A DNA stretch of 64,000 nucleotides. It comes from Laccaria trichodermophora. Its lineage: Eukaryota > Basidiomycota > Agaricomycetes > Agaricales > Hydnangiaceae. Location: positions 2,480,001 through 2,544,000 of the forward strand of contig JACTVC010000003.1 in NCBI GenBank assembly GCA_018417955.1, given 5' to 3'. Shown here in pieces: positions 46,004 through 57,710 of the stretch. Below the pieces are notes generated by a model. It saw only the letters and a list, made by a program, of their open reading frames with translations, made no database searches and was not told the origin of the DNA. Made by a program: the position numbers and the translations under genes. Each line of letters starts with the position of its first letter. Position 1 is the first letter of the stretch.

Positions 46004-48671
46004 TTACTGCGCGCTGAGAACAGTACACCGCGCAAAATAGCGGGCTAAAGCCAATCGTACACCCTTCAATCTTTCTAAAGCTTCGGTTTCTCCTCCAACT
46101 TTGAGTTTACGAGACAAAATGATCAAGTAATCGTCACCTGAGCCTTGAGATGTCCGTACGAAAATCTCATTCAGCTTTTGAAGCATAGAGGATGCGCTGG
46201 AAGACGAAAATAGCAGTGATGGACCTGAAAGCATGGTGTTGAGCGGCAAAGGAGGGATGGCGGAAACTTGTCTTATTACCGTATTCCAAAAGCTGAACGA
46301 CGTCGCATAAAACGATTGCCCACCAAGATCTGGGAACTATGTCCTGGGAGAAGATTGCAACAATTTTGTTAGCGGCTTCTTGATACTCGTGCCGCTCAAA
46401 GAGCTCGTGTAAGTGAGCATATTGGACAGTGAAGACCAGACGGTGTACAGAAAGACCATGCCCCTTGGGTGTTTGAAGTTTTTGAGCTGAGGGAGCTATC
46501 GCCACCGCATATTGAGAGAATATTTGAGGACCTTTCGAGTTCAACATATTAGCCGCAAATCGGAATATTTTAAGATAGCGCAGACCGTTGATGATGTACT
46601 CATCCAAAACACGATCGACGACTGGGCCGAGGCCAACCCAGTCTTCAGCTGAGATGCAATATGATACGGCCAAACCGTAGTCCTTTTTTTGAACAAGGGT
46701 TTGGGCTGCTATCTGAATGGAGACAAGTTGGCGAACAAACCGCCGCCCAAACAAAATAGAAGAAACGCACCCTGCAAACAGATCGTCTCACAGCCTCTCG
46801 CTTATGTTGGAAACAAGTTTGATTGACATCTTTGAGGACGCCGACCACGTCCCCAGCTCGGATCTTGTTCTCTTCAGAATCTTGCTCCTGTAACCTCAGA
46901 GGCACACGCAGGAGGATTTCGTCGGCCCTCTCTTTACCTACATCTCCACACGAGTACATGTACTCGAGGGTGACCCTCCAAAGCGCAGGGTCAGAATGGA
47001 GATAATCCGCGTATGACAAAACATGTTCGTCTCGAGTCGAAATATCCGCGCTGTAGAGAAAATTAGAATCGCCATCGGGTCGTTCGTACCAAGCACACAC
47101 ACTCTTCGTCCCCCTGAGCGTCAATTAGCTGTAGGGGTGCCATGATGGACGCCAGATGGGCTGCCAGCCAGCGATCAAGTTGAGAAGCGTTGCGCAACCC
47201 TTCCGCGGGTCGTCCAGAAAAGAAATCTGCGTGAATCATGTCTTCCAGGTTCGTTGGGTCAGGTGGCAAATCGCCTAGGACTTGACTGACGACGTCTCTG
47301 GAATTGTCCGGGTTGTCAACCATCGGAACATGTAAAAAAGGGGTCTCTCACGGAAGATGTTGCCTTTGCATTCGCGGGTCAACAAATATACTCCACGCCA
47401 CACAAACTTCTTTCCAGTCGCCACCTAATTCTTCACAAACGCGTTTGATGACTTCAAATCGACCTTCGAAAATGCCAACAATATTACTGAGTCGATCCCA
47501 CCAATTGTCGAATTCGTCAAATCTTCTGTCTTCTGGTATTTCATCCATCTCAATGCGGAGCGCTTTAACCTTATCTTTCCATCTGCGATATGAAAAAGCA
47601 AAGTCTCTCTCCGCGTTGAAGTCCTGTAACCGAGGTTGTTTCTTAACTAGGGAATCTAGGGTTGTTGTCAGGCGTTGAAGGTCTTCTGACTGATGCCGCA
47701 ATAGTGTTCCCAAAAAGAACGCGGTCGATTTTGTTAGGCCACGGAGGATGGCTCTTGTCGCCGTTAGCCGCGTAGACAGTCACGAGAGGCAAGAAAACGC
47801 ACCGGGTTAGATAAGGCCAAAAGGATTCATCCTCCCACGGCTTTTCTAAAGCGCTCAAATGATCTCCTTCCTCTGTGGAAGGTTCGATAAAGTGTATGTT
47901 GAGCCACTCCATCAGCTCGTCTCCGACCGGAGCCAGATCATAGCCAGGTTCGGGTATGTATAAAACCACGAATAAGGAGAAGCACGTATATAGACTGCGA
48001 TAGTGATCACTGCTAAATTGTAGAGGACCTTCAGGGCGAGGTATCGGTTGCTGCAAGACCACGCATTAAGGACAATGATGCTCGAGTAAAATGCAACATT
48101 ACCGAAGCATGGACCCAGCATTCTTTGATAAAATTGACGTAGTCGATAGCAAGTTTCCTCATTAAGCGCACCTGATTATCATCTTGGAGCCTGTGTACCA
48201 TTTAGTCTGAAATCTTATCTGAAATTGTTGAACTAACCAGCCAACGGGATGGTTTTCAGCTGACGACAAAAGGTCATTGAATGCTGCAAAAATGATAAGT
48301 GTGTCCGTGATAAACTAGACAACCATCAGGGCTTTATAGGACCCAAATATAGATCAAAGCGACGTACAAGACGCCTCTCTGAGGAGGGAACAACATCAGT
48401 GCCCGAAAAGTAGATGGGCTGATCTTCGTCTGTCCTTGACTGGGTTTCTTTTTGTTTGCTTAGTATGTCCTGTGATGAACGGGGTAAAGTTTAAAATCAG
48501 ATTTGTGGAGCGCAGGGCACGAACTGTGTTTGCATAAGTGATGAAAGCAGAGAAGGAGTTGTCGAGTGGCGAAAAAGAGCTTGAGATCGTCTGACCGGCT
48601 TTTACGAGTTGATGGAAGCGTCCAGATTCTATGAGAGGTGGAACAAGATTCAAGTTCTCCGTGGACGACAT
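46004..48671 (-). CDS. NUP85: Nucleoporin NUP85
   Basis: Ten exons: 48671-48525, 48469-48368, 48314-48238, 48190-48103, 48050-47803, 47753-47352, 47297-47103, 47050-46771, 46712-46280, 46224-46004; 730 residues. NUP85 is a scaffold of the Y (Nup84) complex of the nuclear pore and is built of an alpha-helical stack. Recognisable blocks: NLVPPLIESGRFHQL near the start, FITDTLIIFAAFNDLLSSAE, LMEWLNIHFIEPSTEEG, SYADYLHSDPALWRVTLEYM, GKERADEILLRVPLRL, and RSWWAIVLCDVVQLLEYG near the end. The start ATG at 48671 has a good AACAATATG context; an in-frame upstream ATG at 48710 would add 13 residues. Confidence 0.88.
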
Positions 48672-51465
48672 ATTGTTCAAGTTTGCACGTTTGAATTCAA
48701 ACAGGACCATTACATAAGCTGGCACCGGTGCAAAGCAAAAGGCACTCAAGCTCAAGTCCCTTATCTCCGTCTAACCGACTGCGCCGGATGCCGTCTTCGG
48801 TGGTCATAAAACCTTTGCGGAACTTGTAACGACACGACTTTTTACTGGATCAAGGAAAAGTGAGTAAATCTAAGAAGAATCAAATTTTTTGACTTGTTTT
48901 TGACATGTACTAATCAAAATGTAACTGCATGCTACTCGAATGCAATAATGTATTCGTGCAAAGAGGTAGTGCCTATAGCGGGCACAAAACATGCTAGGAC
49001 ACCTTTGGAATACCAATGCAGCATCAACGGCATTGTTTTCGCCCTCTCCTCTAATCTAGGTACACGGCACACGGTTCCGGGGATCTGAACTTCGCTACCG
49101 AAAAAGTCACAATGCGCTGACAGCTATTAGATGAACTCTACATCTTTGCGAAATTCATGCAAAACAACCGTTTTAATAAAGAGTGATGCAACCCCCCGCT
49201 CCACCAGACCTTTTTTGGTATTTACAGATCATTGTAGCATAATGGAGCGCTCCGCGCTTCCCTGAGCGCCATGACACGGTCGCTTGTTCAAAACGAGGGG
49301 AAGACTGGGAATCTTACAGAGGCGTATATGGTTTTGCATTTACTGGAAAGGATTTGTGAGAAGCCTATCCGCTCTAGTAGGAGACTAAAACTTACAGATA
49401 CTCCACAGGTAGATTTAATTTTCCTTCACAAGTTAATTAAGGGGGAGATCGAGGTTGGAGAGCCAGACTGGAGCCAGATACCAGAATACTTATGTAGGTG
49501 TCATACTAATTGCTTTGGCCAGACCTTCACACTTCATACTTACCCGGGACTCTTGGTTGTTTCACACTCTTATGGTGCATCCACACTATACAAAACAATA
49601 TCTCGGGTTGACCTCAAGAGTCAGTCGCGGAAGAAGCTGAGAATCTCACCTTTTCTTTTGTCGCATCTTCTAATCCTAGAATTTGACGTAGAGCAATTCA
49701 CTTCAATCTCGATATGCTAGCTCTGGCAAAACGACGAAATCATCTTCAACTTATTGCGGAACTCGTATACTCACGCGGAGGGGGGCTCAGATAATTGTGT
49801 TCTCGTTGTGGAAGATTTCTGAATTCTCACACTGTTTCGCAAATGGCAAGAAAGATTGGCACGGTTAGTGATCCAGATTGTCAGGAACTAACCGTCAGAG
49901 ATCTGAAGACAAATCTTCATACGCTTTGGACACCAACACACACCTGTGACCTCTAGGCCTGAGTGAACTTAAACTCTCAAGGTGCTAGCGACCCCGAAGC
50001 GTGGTCATGCCCAATTTAAAATTGAGCTGGGTAGCCAGTCGACCATAGTCATTGACCTAGTTCAGATTTGGTCCATGTGTCAGAAGGTCTTTGTATGTAC
50101 AAAAGTAAATAGATGGCTCCACAGATTTGATTTTCGGAACAACCGGAAATGTTACACATTGAGTGAACTCGCTCCCATGGGCGGGTAACGGTGCTTACTC
50201 CCACCTTTTAATTTATCCCTTCACATCCACTCCGCTTTTGGCTCAAAAAATTGCGTGAACACGGCGCCCTACTCTCCACCTTGCTGCCCTTTTCCCCCGG
50301 GCCCAAACTCCCTCACATAATATGAACCCACACCGAAAAATATTTTCGCTTGACAGCGCCGTTGTCTCCAAAGTGGTTCAATCCATCCTATAACTTGTAA
50401 ACTGGTTCTGTCGCTTCAGAAGGGTTATTAGAGGACAAGAGTATGACGGACGACGCCTACGTATGCGCTGGTGCGTCTAATTTGCCGACACATCCCCTCG
50501 TCAATTTTCTAACCGCGGAGAAAAAATTTGCTCTGGACAACCACAGTACCAGGATGCAAGTGGCCCATCGAAGTCGCAACCTGGAGATGTGAACATCCCT
50601 GTAGCGCCTGAAGCCGTTTGGAAGTCGAACCGTTCGTTGGTCTATCGTCCCCAAATATAAATGCATCTCACCTTGATCCCTTAGAATGATGCAATGATTG
50701 GAGTTATTAAACGCCCGCTACGCGCGTAGCCCATTGATAAATGACCGCCTTTTCCTAGTAGTCATTTCGGGGGCGTTGAGAGCGGAAAATCCTCTAGCAT
50801 TTGAATTCGCTCACCCTGAGATTTGCGACACCAGTCAGGATGGACGAGCGCAGACTCGACGGCGTAGAACCTTCCCTGATCCACTTCCTACCAGCCACAA
50901 CATTTCAGTACCTCGTCGACCGGCCCAGATCTCAAGGCAAGCCTACGTGATATCTTGTGGAGTTATCGAAGGAGGATTGGATGTGCAACCCTCGCACCCA
51001 TTCAAATATCCTCGCAGATGTCATAGTTTGCGCTCCAAGCTCTACATGGCAATCATCTTGCTTAATCGAGATGCCAACTCCGGTCAGGGCAACTGCAAGG
51101 CGGGGTTGGGCCGAAGAGAATTGACGATGCCACGGGAGGCACCGATAGATCAATTTAGAAGAGATCGTCCAGCTTAAGATGGACATCCGCCGGCCGCATG
51201 CTCTGGTACTTCACTTTGCCGCAAATACCGAAAGTTTTGAACTTAATATGGAACTTACAAGATTGTGTCAATTTTGAACGTTTGAACCACCATCCCCCAA
51301 CAAGCCCACCAATGGGTTCCGCAGGAGTGCTGGGATGAAGGACGGTGGTGGTCAATTACGGAGGATTCGTTACTCATGCTCAACCTCAATTGAGGGCGTA
51401 AGTTCTCCCCACATCGTACCCACAAGAATCACATAGTCATGATATCGCATCCCCAGGATTTGCTT

Positions 51466-51514
51466 GCCAGTTCAAGCTCGAGAACATGCACACGCTTCTC
51501 GAGCTTGAACTGGC
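51466..51514. repeat. Perfect 19-bp inverted repeat with 11-base loop
   Basis: GCCAGTTCAAGCTCGAGAA (51466-51484) is repeated in exact reverse complement at 51496-51514. Both arms contain the XhoI-like CTCGAG. The hairpin would be stable in DNA or RNA. A related, imperfect pair with AAGCTCGAGGAC and CTGAACTGGC lies at about 52545-52600. Confidence 0.9.
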
Positions 51515-51930
51515 TCGAGGTTGAAATATGACGCTTTGAAATTCTTTCTCGAATGAACGACTGTCTTGACTCTTGAATTTCACGCGGTCCACGCTAGTCC
51601 ACATCAAGGATCATCAAATCCAAGCGTGCGCGCGAACGTTGTTTAACTGTCGAGACCATGTGTTACAAAGGTTTGGATTTTCGCTCCATGCAACGGGCAG
51701 GGTCGCATCAAAGTCGCCGAATCGTCTTGCATAAAAAAGCCACGAATTTCTTGAGGCTACAGGCTTTTGGAACCCGGATACTTCATCACATAAGTAGTGG
51801 TCAGGTAGTGGTGGTGCTGGTGCAATGCTGGTGTGTTCTTCTGTGTTGTTGTATTTTTTTACTTGCTAAAGAACCTCACTGAAGTATGCATTCTTATTGC
51901 GGACTAGATTAGCTATGCTTTTGTGGGGCG

Positions 51931-52206
51931 GTGATTGCTGGCTCACCTTTTGCTTCCCACACACCTTCCACAGCTTATCCAAGCCCTCTTCCAGCCACCA
52001 CCCCATCGGCCGCTTTGCTTACACCTCAAACAGCACATCTCGGACCTCCTGAGGTGGCTGTTCCATCCTCCAGCTCATCGACTGCTTTATACGCAACCAC
52101 TACTCACCCTCCAACAATACCTCCTCTTCCGGAACATAAACGCGGCCGCCCAAAAGGGAGCGCGAAAATCAAGCCAGTGACCACAAACCAGTGGCGACCA
52201 CAATGA
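51931..52206 (+). pseudogene. AT-hook protein fragment
   Basis: The frame encodes a Pro/Ser/Thr/Ala-rich low-complexity stretch followed by HKRGRPKGSAKIK, a classic AT-hook (KRGRPKG) that binds the minor groove of AT-rich DNA, and a stop. No upstream ATG with a plausible exon was found, and nothing else of a protein is visible. Likely the end of a decayed gene or of a mobile-element protein. Confidence 0.4.
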
Positions 52207-52780
52207 CAAATGATGATGCCAATTGTCATCGTCATCATCGTAGTGAGTCCCCCGCCATCCCACCTCTTCCCTGCCTCCCACCTAACATGCCACCACCACC
52301 AGACAAATGACGGCGGCCACGGCCACGTCCCTCCTCCCCAGCAACAGCAGACCACCACAGACAACCATGACTGATCACGACACGACAACATGACCACGCA
52401 ACAACCATGGCAGAACAACAGCACACGACGAGACACGAATAAGCATTCCATTCGTACGCATTTTGGTATCCAGATAAGCGGACGTGCCAAAGCTCAATCC
52501 AACGCTATCCGCTGTGCAGCTACCTTGATCTTTCAATAAGTCAGGCCAGTCCAAGCTCGAGGACATCCATCTATCCGGTTCTTGAACCTGAACTGGCTCA
52601 CAATGAAATGTCAGGTTCTCGTTCCCGAACCGCCTCAATTCAGATTGGCTCCGCATTCTGATTTCAGTAAAGCCGTTCCAAGTGGGGACGTTTTTGTGGT
52701 GGTGACACTATCACGAATTTTACGGAGTTTGGAGCTTAAAAGGTAGAAAGTTTCCTCGCAATTGTGGATACCTCAGTCAT

Positions 52781-53052
52781 CGTCCTCATTTTGATATGAA
52801 GACGCGGATTGGAGGGTCTGGATAAAGAAAACTACCTTCTTGAGACTGTTCGGCTTGTTACATGTTCATCCAACAAATGAATTGATTTCCATTCCAAGAA
52901 ACAAAAGCCAGTCTCGTCCTCATTTTCACATAAAGACACGGCTTATAGGGGTCTGGTTAAAGAAGAGAACTACCTTCTCAAGATTGTGCTACTTAGTGCA
53001 CGTTCATCAAAGAAATGAACCGTGATATCCATTCCAAGCAACAACAAAAGCC
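52781..53052. repeat. Two-copy imperfect tandem repeat (about 129 and 138 bp)
   Basis: Unit 1 (52781-52909) and unit 2 (52915-53052) share CGTCCTCATTTT, GGGTCTGG, AACTACCTTCT, GTTCATC, ATTCCAAG and a terminal CAAAAGCC, with small indels. They lie directly downstream of the RING gene stop and so may be in its 3' UTR. Confidence 0.8.
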
Positions 53053-53058
53053 TATCGT

Positions 53059-55234
53059 CTAGTCCGTGTCATTATCTACATCCTCCATCTCATCGCCATC
53101 CAACCATGCATCGGTGTCTGTCGTGTTATAATCCTCTACACTAGCTCGTCTCACCAATCTTCTAGCATCGAAAAAACCAGCGAAATCACGACGAGGAGTA
53201 ATTTGCCATCTCTCCGGGTGCGCCTTCATCTCATTCAGCATCCCGAGCGTGAACTCCTCTCCGTCTAAATCATCCGCGCGGAGGGTAATGTTCCAACCCA
53301 AATAAATCCGATGTAACCCCATCCCACCTCGAGCCCCATATCCGGCTTGGTTGTCCTCCGCGTCCCGGTAAAGATGATCCAGTGAATGCAGGAATAAAAT
53401 TATCCCCATAGAATGAGCATATACGATGTCATAGTTCTGAAGCATGTCCCAAGAGCAACCACGTCTGAGAAGTTTGAGAGTTGCTACAGGATCCTCGTCT
53501 TGGAAGTCCCAATCGTCGGGGTCGATATCCACACTGGGGGGCTCCCATTGTGGATTCACATATTCCGGAGTGCCTGAGTTATCATCACTCTCTTCCTCTT
53601 CCTCCCCGTCTTCGTAGTCCTCTTCATCGTCATCGTCATCGCTGTCACTCATAGCTGCAACCCGAAATCCTCGGTGGTGAAATCTATCTACCTCCGGCCA
53701 ATCCGAATCGTCCACATCCTCAAACTCGTCAGAACCTTCAGACGACTCCTCGTCCTCGTCGCTGGGCGGAAAGATTCCTTTCCACGGGTCATCTTCCCCA
53801 GTTCCTGACGGGCTGATCGGCCTGGGAACAGCCAAAGAAGGCTTATCTTTTATCAAAGCAGCAGCGACAGCTTTAACCATAAACACCGGAACAGGTCTCC
53901 GTTTAACGACGGCTCTACAGCAGGGGCACGACTTGGCCCGCATCATGATATATTGAGGGTCGGTCAGGTAGTCTTCATCAATGTACATTTCATCGACCGC
54001 GGATGAAGGAGCTGTTCGAAACCATTCTTGAAGACATAGGAGGCATAGGATGTGGCCGCAAGGCGCCAGTCTGCGTATGAGAATACTTAGATACATTCTC
54101 TGTGATCAGATTATGATAAGGCGATACGCACGCAAAAGGTTTGTGAGGAAGGTCCATGCATATCTGACATTGAATTGAGTTTTCGATTGTCGAGATCAAC
54201 TTAAATGGGTGGCGTCATCAGACACATGCTTGAAATAAATTCAGCTGGATATACCTCTTCGGATTTGCGGGATTTCGCCTTGACGGTGCATATCTCGAGG
54301 TCTCTTTCTTTGATTGCCTGTGAAACGATGATGATACTGAGTTCGGCAGCGATGTTATCGGTAGAGAGGTTGGCACACCAGAGCCCCTGCGCTAATTTCG
54401 GCTTTAAGCTCATTGATTTGCTGAGGGAGGACAGATGAGAGATTGCAGTGTACGGTGGGATAATAAATCGCTCACCTTTGCTTGCTTCTTTGCAGTCTTC
54501 TTTGTATCGACCAAACTCTTCCTTAGCGCATCAAGCTCCTTTCTCATTCGATCAAATTCAGCAATGGCTAATGGGCCAGAATATTGTTTCTCGACGGTTG
54601 GTCGGACTTCATCCTTTTCAGGTGGCTCGGGGGACTGGTAAACAGGTCGTCGTTGATAACGGTGTAGAAGCTGTGAATGTTCAATGTTGATGACAGTTTT
54701 GTCTTTCTCTTTTTCTTTCCTTGAACGATGCATTGCAGTAGAACCAGGAGAGTGTGTTGCAGTCGTCTGTGGAGCTAAAGTAGAGGATGAAGATGGAGTG
54801 GATGTCTTGAAGGATCCCCAAACGATTGGAGACGCCCGGACTTCGCGCTGGTCACTACGCTGCGTTCCACCGAAACCTACGTGATCAGCGGCATTAGAAA
54901 TATTGGTCGATGATTTCTTTCTTTTGAGGGAATGACGTAGAAGCTCAAAGGTCGGATTTGGAGAGTTGTTTGAAAACCCTTGACCCACGTTCAGCGGGAC
55001 GGCGCTCGAGGTGGATTTGCTAGGTGCAGCCACTGGAGCCGTCAGATTTTGGCTTTGCCTCATGATCGAGGCATCATGGGAGCGAGAATGCCTAGAGTTA
55101 CTGTTGGATGGGAGGTGTATAGGACCACGATCCAAGGGATGAGCGTACACGGGCCTCCTCGTGGAATCCCTTGGAGGGTTGTTCTCGATTCTAGACGTCG
55201 GTTCGGATGCTCTGTGAGTGTGTGGTCGATTCAT
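53059..55234 (-). CDS. RING-finger protein, probable E3 ubiquitin ligase
   Basis: Five exons: 55234-54476, 54420-54379, 54317-54255, 54199-54132, 54070-53059; 647 residues. A disordered, Ser/Pro/Arg-rich head (1-200) is followed by a coiled coil (about 225-290; EFDRMRKELDALRKSLVDTK, QINELKAEISAGAL, AIKERDLEICTVKAKSRKSE). Then comes a C3HC4 RING with CQIC (299-302), CGH..C..C (315-323) and CPCC (359-362), which binds E2 enzymes. The C-terminal half has a long Asp/Glu run (SDSDDDDDEEDYEDGEEEEE) and ends acidic. The second intron (GTGTGC...TTTCACAG) is chosen because it alone links the coiled coil in frame. It is divergent from argininosuccinate synthase (309 bp). Confidence 0.85.
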
Positions 55235-55543
55235 AATTTCGATAGTTCCTCAAAGGAGTTGCGACTTTCTGCTCATCGACGGTGCCGACGACTTGAAAGA
55301 ACAATGGTGGGCTTGCAGGAATTGCACCGTGCTGGTGGTGCTAAGCACAAGTCACGCCAGCGCTGATGTGATTTAACAATGTACATGTGCTGGAACAGAT
55401 AAGATAAGATGTTACCACGGGATCATTTGAGTTTTTCTCTTGAAGCAAATTACAGCCGATATCTCTCTTGGCTCCCTTCCCTGTTCCTTCAAACGAGCAC
55501 AAAACCTTGATTAGCGAAATCTCCATATTCTTCTGAAGGTAGA

Positions 55544-57241
55544 ATGTCCGAAAAATTGGGCCGTGTCTTGCTCGCCTACTCTGGTGGCTTGGGTCAGTAC
55601 AGTTATTTCCGATGTCCGTCCGATCCACTTAAGCAATGTTGAATCTGTAGATACATCTTGCATCCTGGCCTGGCTGATTGAACAAGGGTATGAAGTCTAC
55701 GCATTCATGGCCGATGTTGGACAGGAAGAAGTGTGATTTTACTTTTGTTTATGATCTTCACCGATTGATCATGTATTTAGGACTTCGCGGCGGCAGAGAA
55801 AAAGGCACTCAAAGTTGGTGCAAAAAAGTTCTTTTTGGCGGTGAGAATTCTCAACGTTTTCTACATTATTCGTTCAATATCTTCTCTCAGGATCTCAAAC
55901 GCGAATTTGTGACTGAGCTTATCTACCCTGCCGTCCAAGCCAACGCCATCTACGAGGTTTTTTTCCTTGCCTTACTCCATAATTCACGTTTTGATTTATT
56001 TTAGAATGTCTACCTTCTTGGTACATCTCTAGCCCGACCCGTTATTGCTCGCGGCATGATCGCCATCGCCGATCAGGAAGGTTGCGAGTGAGTCCTTACG
56101 ATCGAATCCCAAAAGCGTATATCTCAATACTCGACACCAGCTTCGTTTCTCATGGTTGCACAGGCAAAGGAAACGACCAGGTCCGGTTTGAACTTGCCTT
56201 CTATGGCCTGAAGCCCGACATCAAAGTCGTTGCTCCCTGGCGAATCCCTGGTATGATTTATGTTCCTTTCAAACGATAAATAAGTGATTTGCCCTTCATC
56301 AAAAACAGCATTCTACGACCGCTTCCCCGGTCGTCAAGCCCTGCTCGCCTACGCCGAGCAAAAGGGTATTCCCGTCGTCCAGACTGCGTCTAAGCCCTGG
56401 TCAACCGACGAAAACCTTTTCCATATCTCCTACGAAGCCGGGATACTGGAAGACCCAGACATCACTCCCCCAACTGACATGTGGAAGCTAACGACTGCCC
56501 CTGAAGACGCGCCTCAGGAACCTCAGCGCATCGCCATCGAGTTCAAAGCAGGACTCCCCGTCAAGGTCACCGTGCCCGCCGACGCGAAGGAATACACCGA
56601 CGCCGTGGAGATCTTCCTCGCCCTCAACGCCTTGGGCAGAAAACATGGTATTGGAAGGATCGATATCGTCGAAAATCGCTTCATCGGCGTCAAGTCCCGA
56701 GGATGCTACGAATCTCCCGGTGCTACCATCTTACGCGCGGCCCACGTTGATCTGGAGGGTCTTACACTTGACAGGAACGTCCGTGCGCTTAGGGACCAGT
56801 TCACCACGATTGAATTCAGCAGGATTTTGTACAACGGCCACTTCTTCACACCAGAGAGGGAGTTTGTCACCAGCTCGATCCCCGCGAGCCAGAGGACCGT
56901 CAACGGGTTGGTCAAGTTGAAGTTGTATAAGGGTAACGTTGTTATCGAAGGACGCTCCAGCTCCGAGGCACGTTCCTTTTCTTCGTCTTATGCTTCAATG
57001 CTGATCTTCGTGATAGGGTCTTTACGACGAACACGAGTCGTCTATGGATGAGTTGGGCGGCTTTGAGCCTACTGATACTTCTGGGTTCATCCAGATCGAG
57101 TCTATCAGAATTAAGAAGTCAGTCGTCCTCGCTGTACTTTTACATGTTTCTGGCTGACACTTCTGCAGATGGGCACAGGCCAACATCCGCAAAGGTCAGG
57201 CTGGTGTAACACCCAAGGACGTGTACGGGAGCCGTGTTTGA
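55544..57241 (+). CDS. ARG1: Argininosuccinate synthase
   Basis: Nine exons: 55544-55592, 55651-55730, 55781-55840, 55891-55956, 56005-56087, 56141-56250, 56309-56967, 57017-57117, 57169-57241; 426 residues, the normal length. It condenses citrulline and aspartate with ATP to give argininosuccinate in arginine synthesis. The N-type ATP-pyrophosphatase P-loop is AYSGGLDTSC (11-20). Other signatures are [43 protein letters not shown] (substrate binding), [15 protein letters not shown] and [16 protein letters not shown]. The sixth-to-last part is one long exon. The intron after 56967 starts GCACGT, a GC donor, the only in-phase choice giving [11 protein letters not shown]. Confidence 0.97.
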
Positions 57242-57710
57242 TCTAGTGAACATGTATTAACCTGGAAGGAGGCATCATGAATGAATCGATGTACAAATAG
57301 CAATCTATGCACAATTCGTGGATAGAACAAATGGCTGTTGCCGTCTTAGTCTGTGTCGTGGCTGGTGAGAGCTGGGTAAAGGTGAACCTGTAATTAAGCC
57401 ATCGTCTCCGTGCCATGTGACGCCCAAAATGAGCTATACAAATAGTCGTCTAGGTAAAAAGCAAGTTGCCAGCGTGCTCTCCCTCCCTCCCCGAGAAAGC
57501 CAAGTTGCATTGGCGGACCTGTTGGGCTTCACGTTATGTGATATTGCTGCTGGTTACAGCAGAGCCGAGGTGGACGCAGTGCACGTTAAGCATGCTATAC
57601 TTGGCAGCGATTTTCCCGGTAGTGATGATTCGACGACGCGTAGTTGCAACCGTGCGCGGCCTATATTTGTGACAACTCTCAGAGTCGCAAGCCAATCCAT
57701 GCAGATTGGA
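57242..57710. other. Convergent 3' region
   Basis: It holds the 3' ends of the ARG1 and Tpt1-like genes. No independent gene was recognised; the plus-strand open frame across 57417-57851 is opposite coding exon 5 of the Tpt1-like gene. Confidence 0.5.

Larger units (their letters stand above)
48672..53058. other. Gene-poor stretch of 4.4 kb
   Basis: Between NUP85 and the RING gene no complete gene is recognised. It holds a weak tRNA-like pol III signature at 49235-49294, a 149-codon open frame of unknown kind (49271-49720), a perfect 19-bp inverted repeat (51466-51514) with a degenerate relative near 52545-52600, an AT-hook reading frame (51931-52206) and a two-copy tandem repeat (52781-53052). 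The mix looks like decayed mobile DNA. It may also be where non-coding or lineage-specific transcripts lie. Confidence 0.5.

Noticed and set aside
49235..49294. Functional tRNA gene
   Set aside because: The A-box fits, but the arms do not form a cloverleaf and the B-box has several mismatches.
49271..49720. 149-codon plus-strand open frame as a protein gene
   Set aside because: No family motif, no splice signals, and it sits in a gene-poor stretch; kept only as part of the spacer description.
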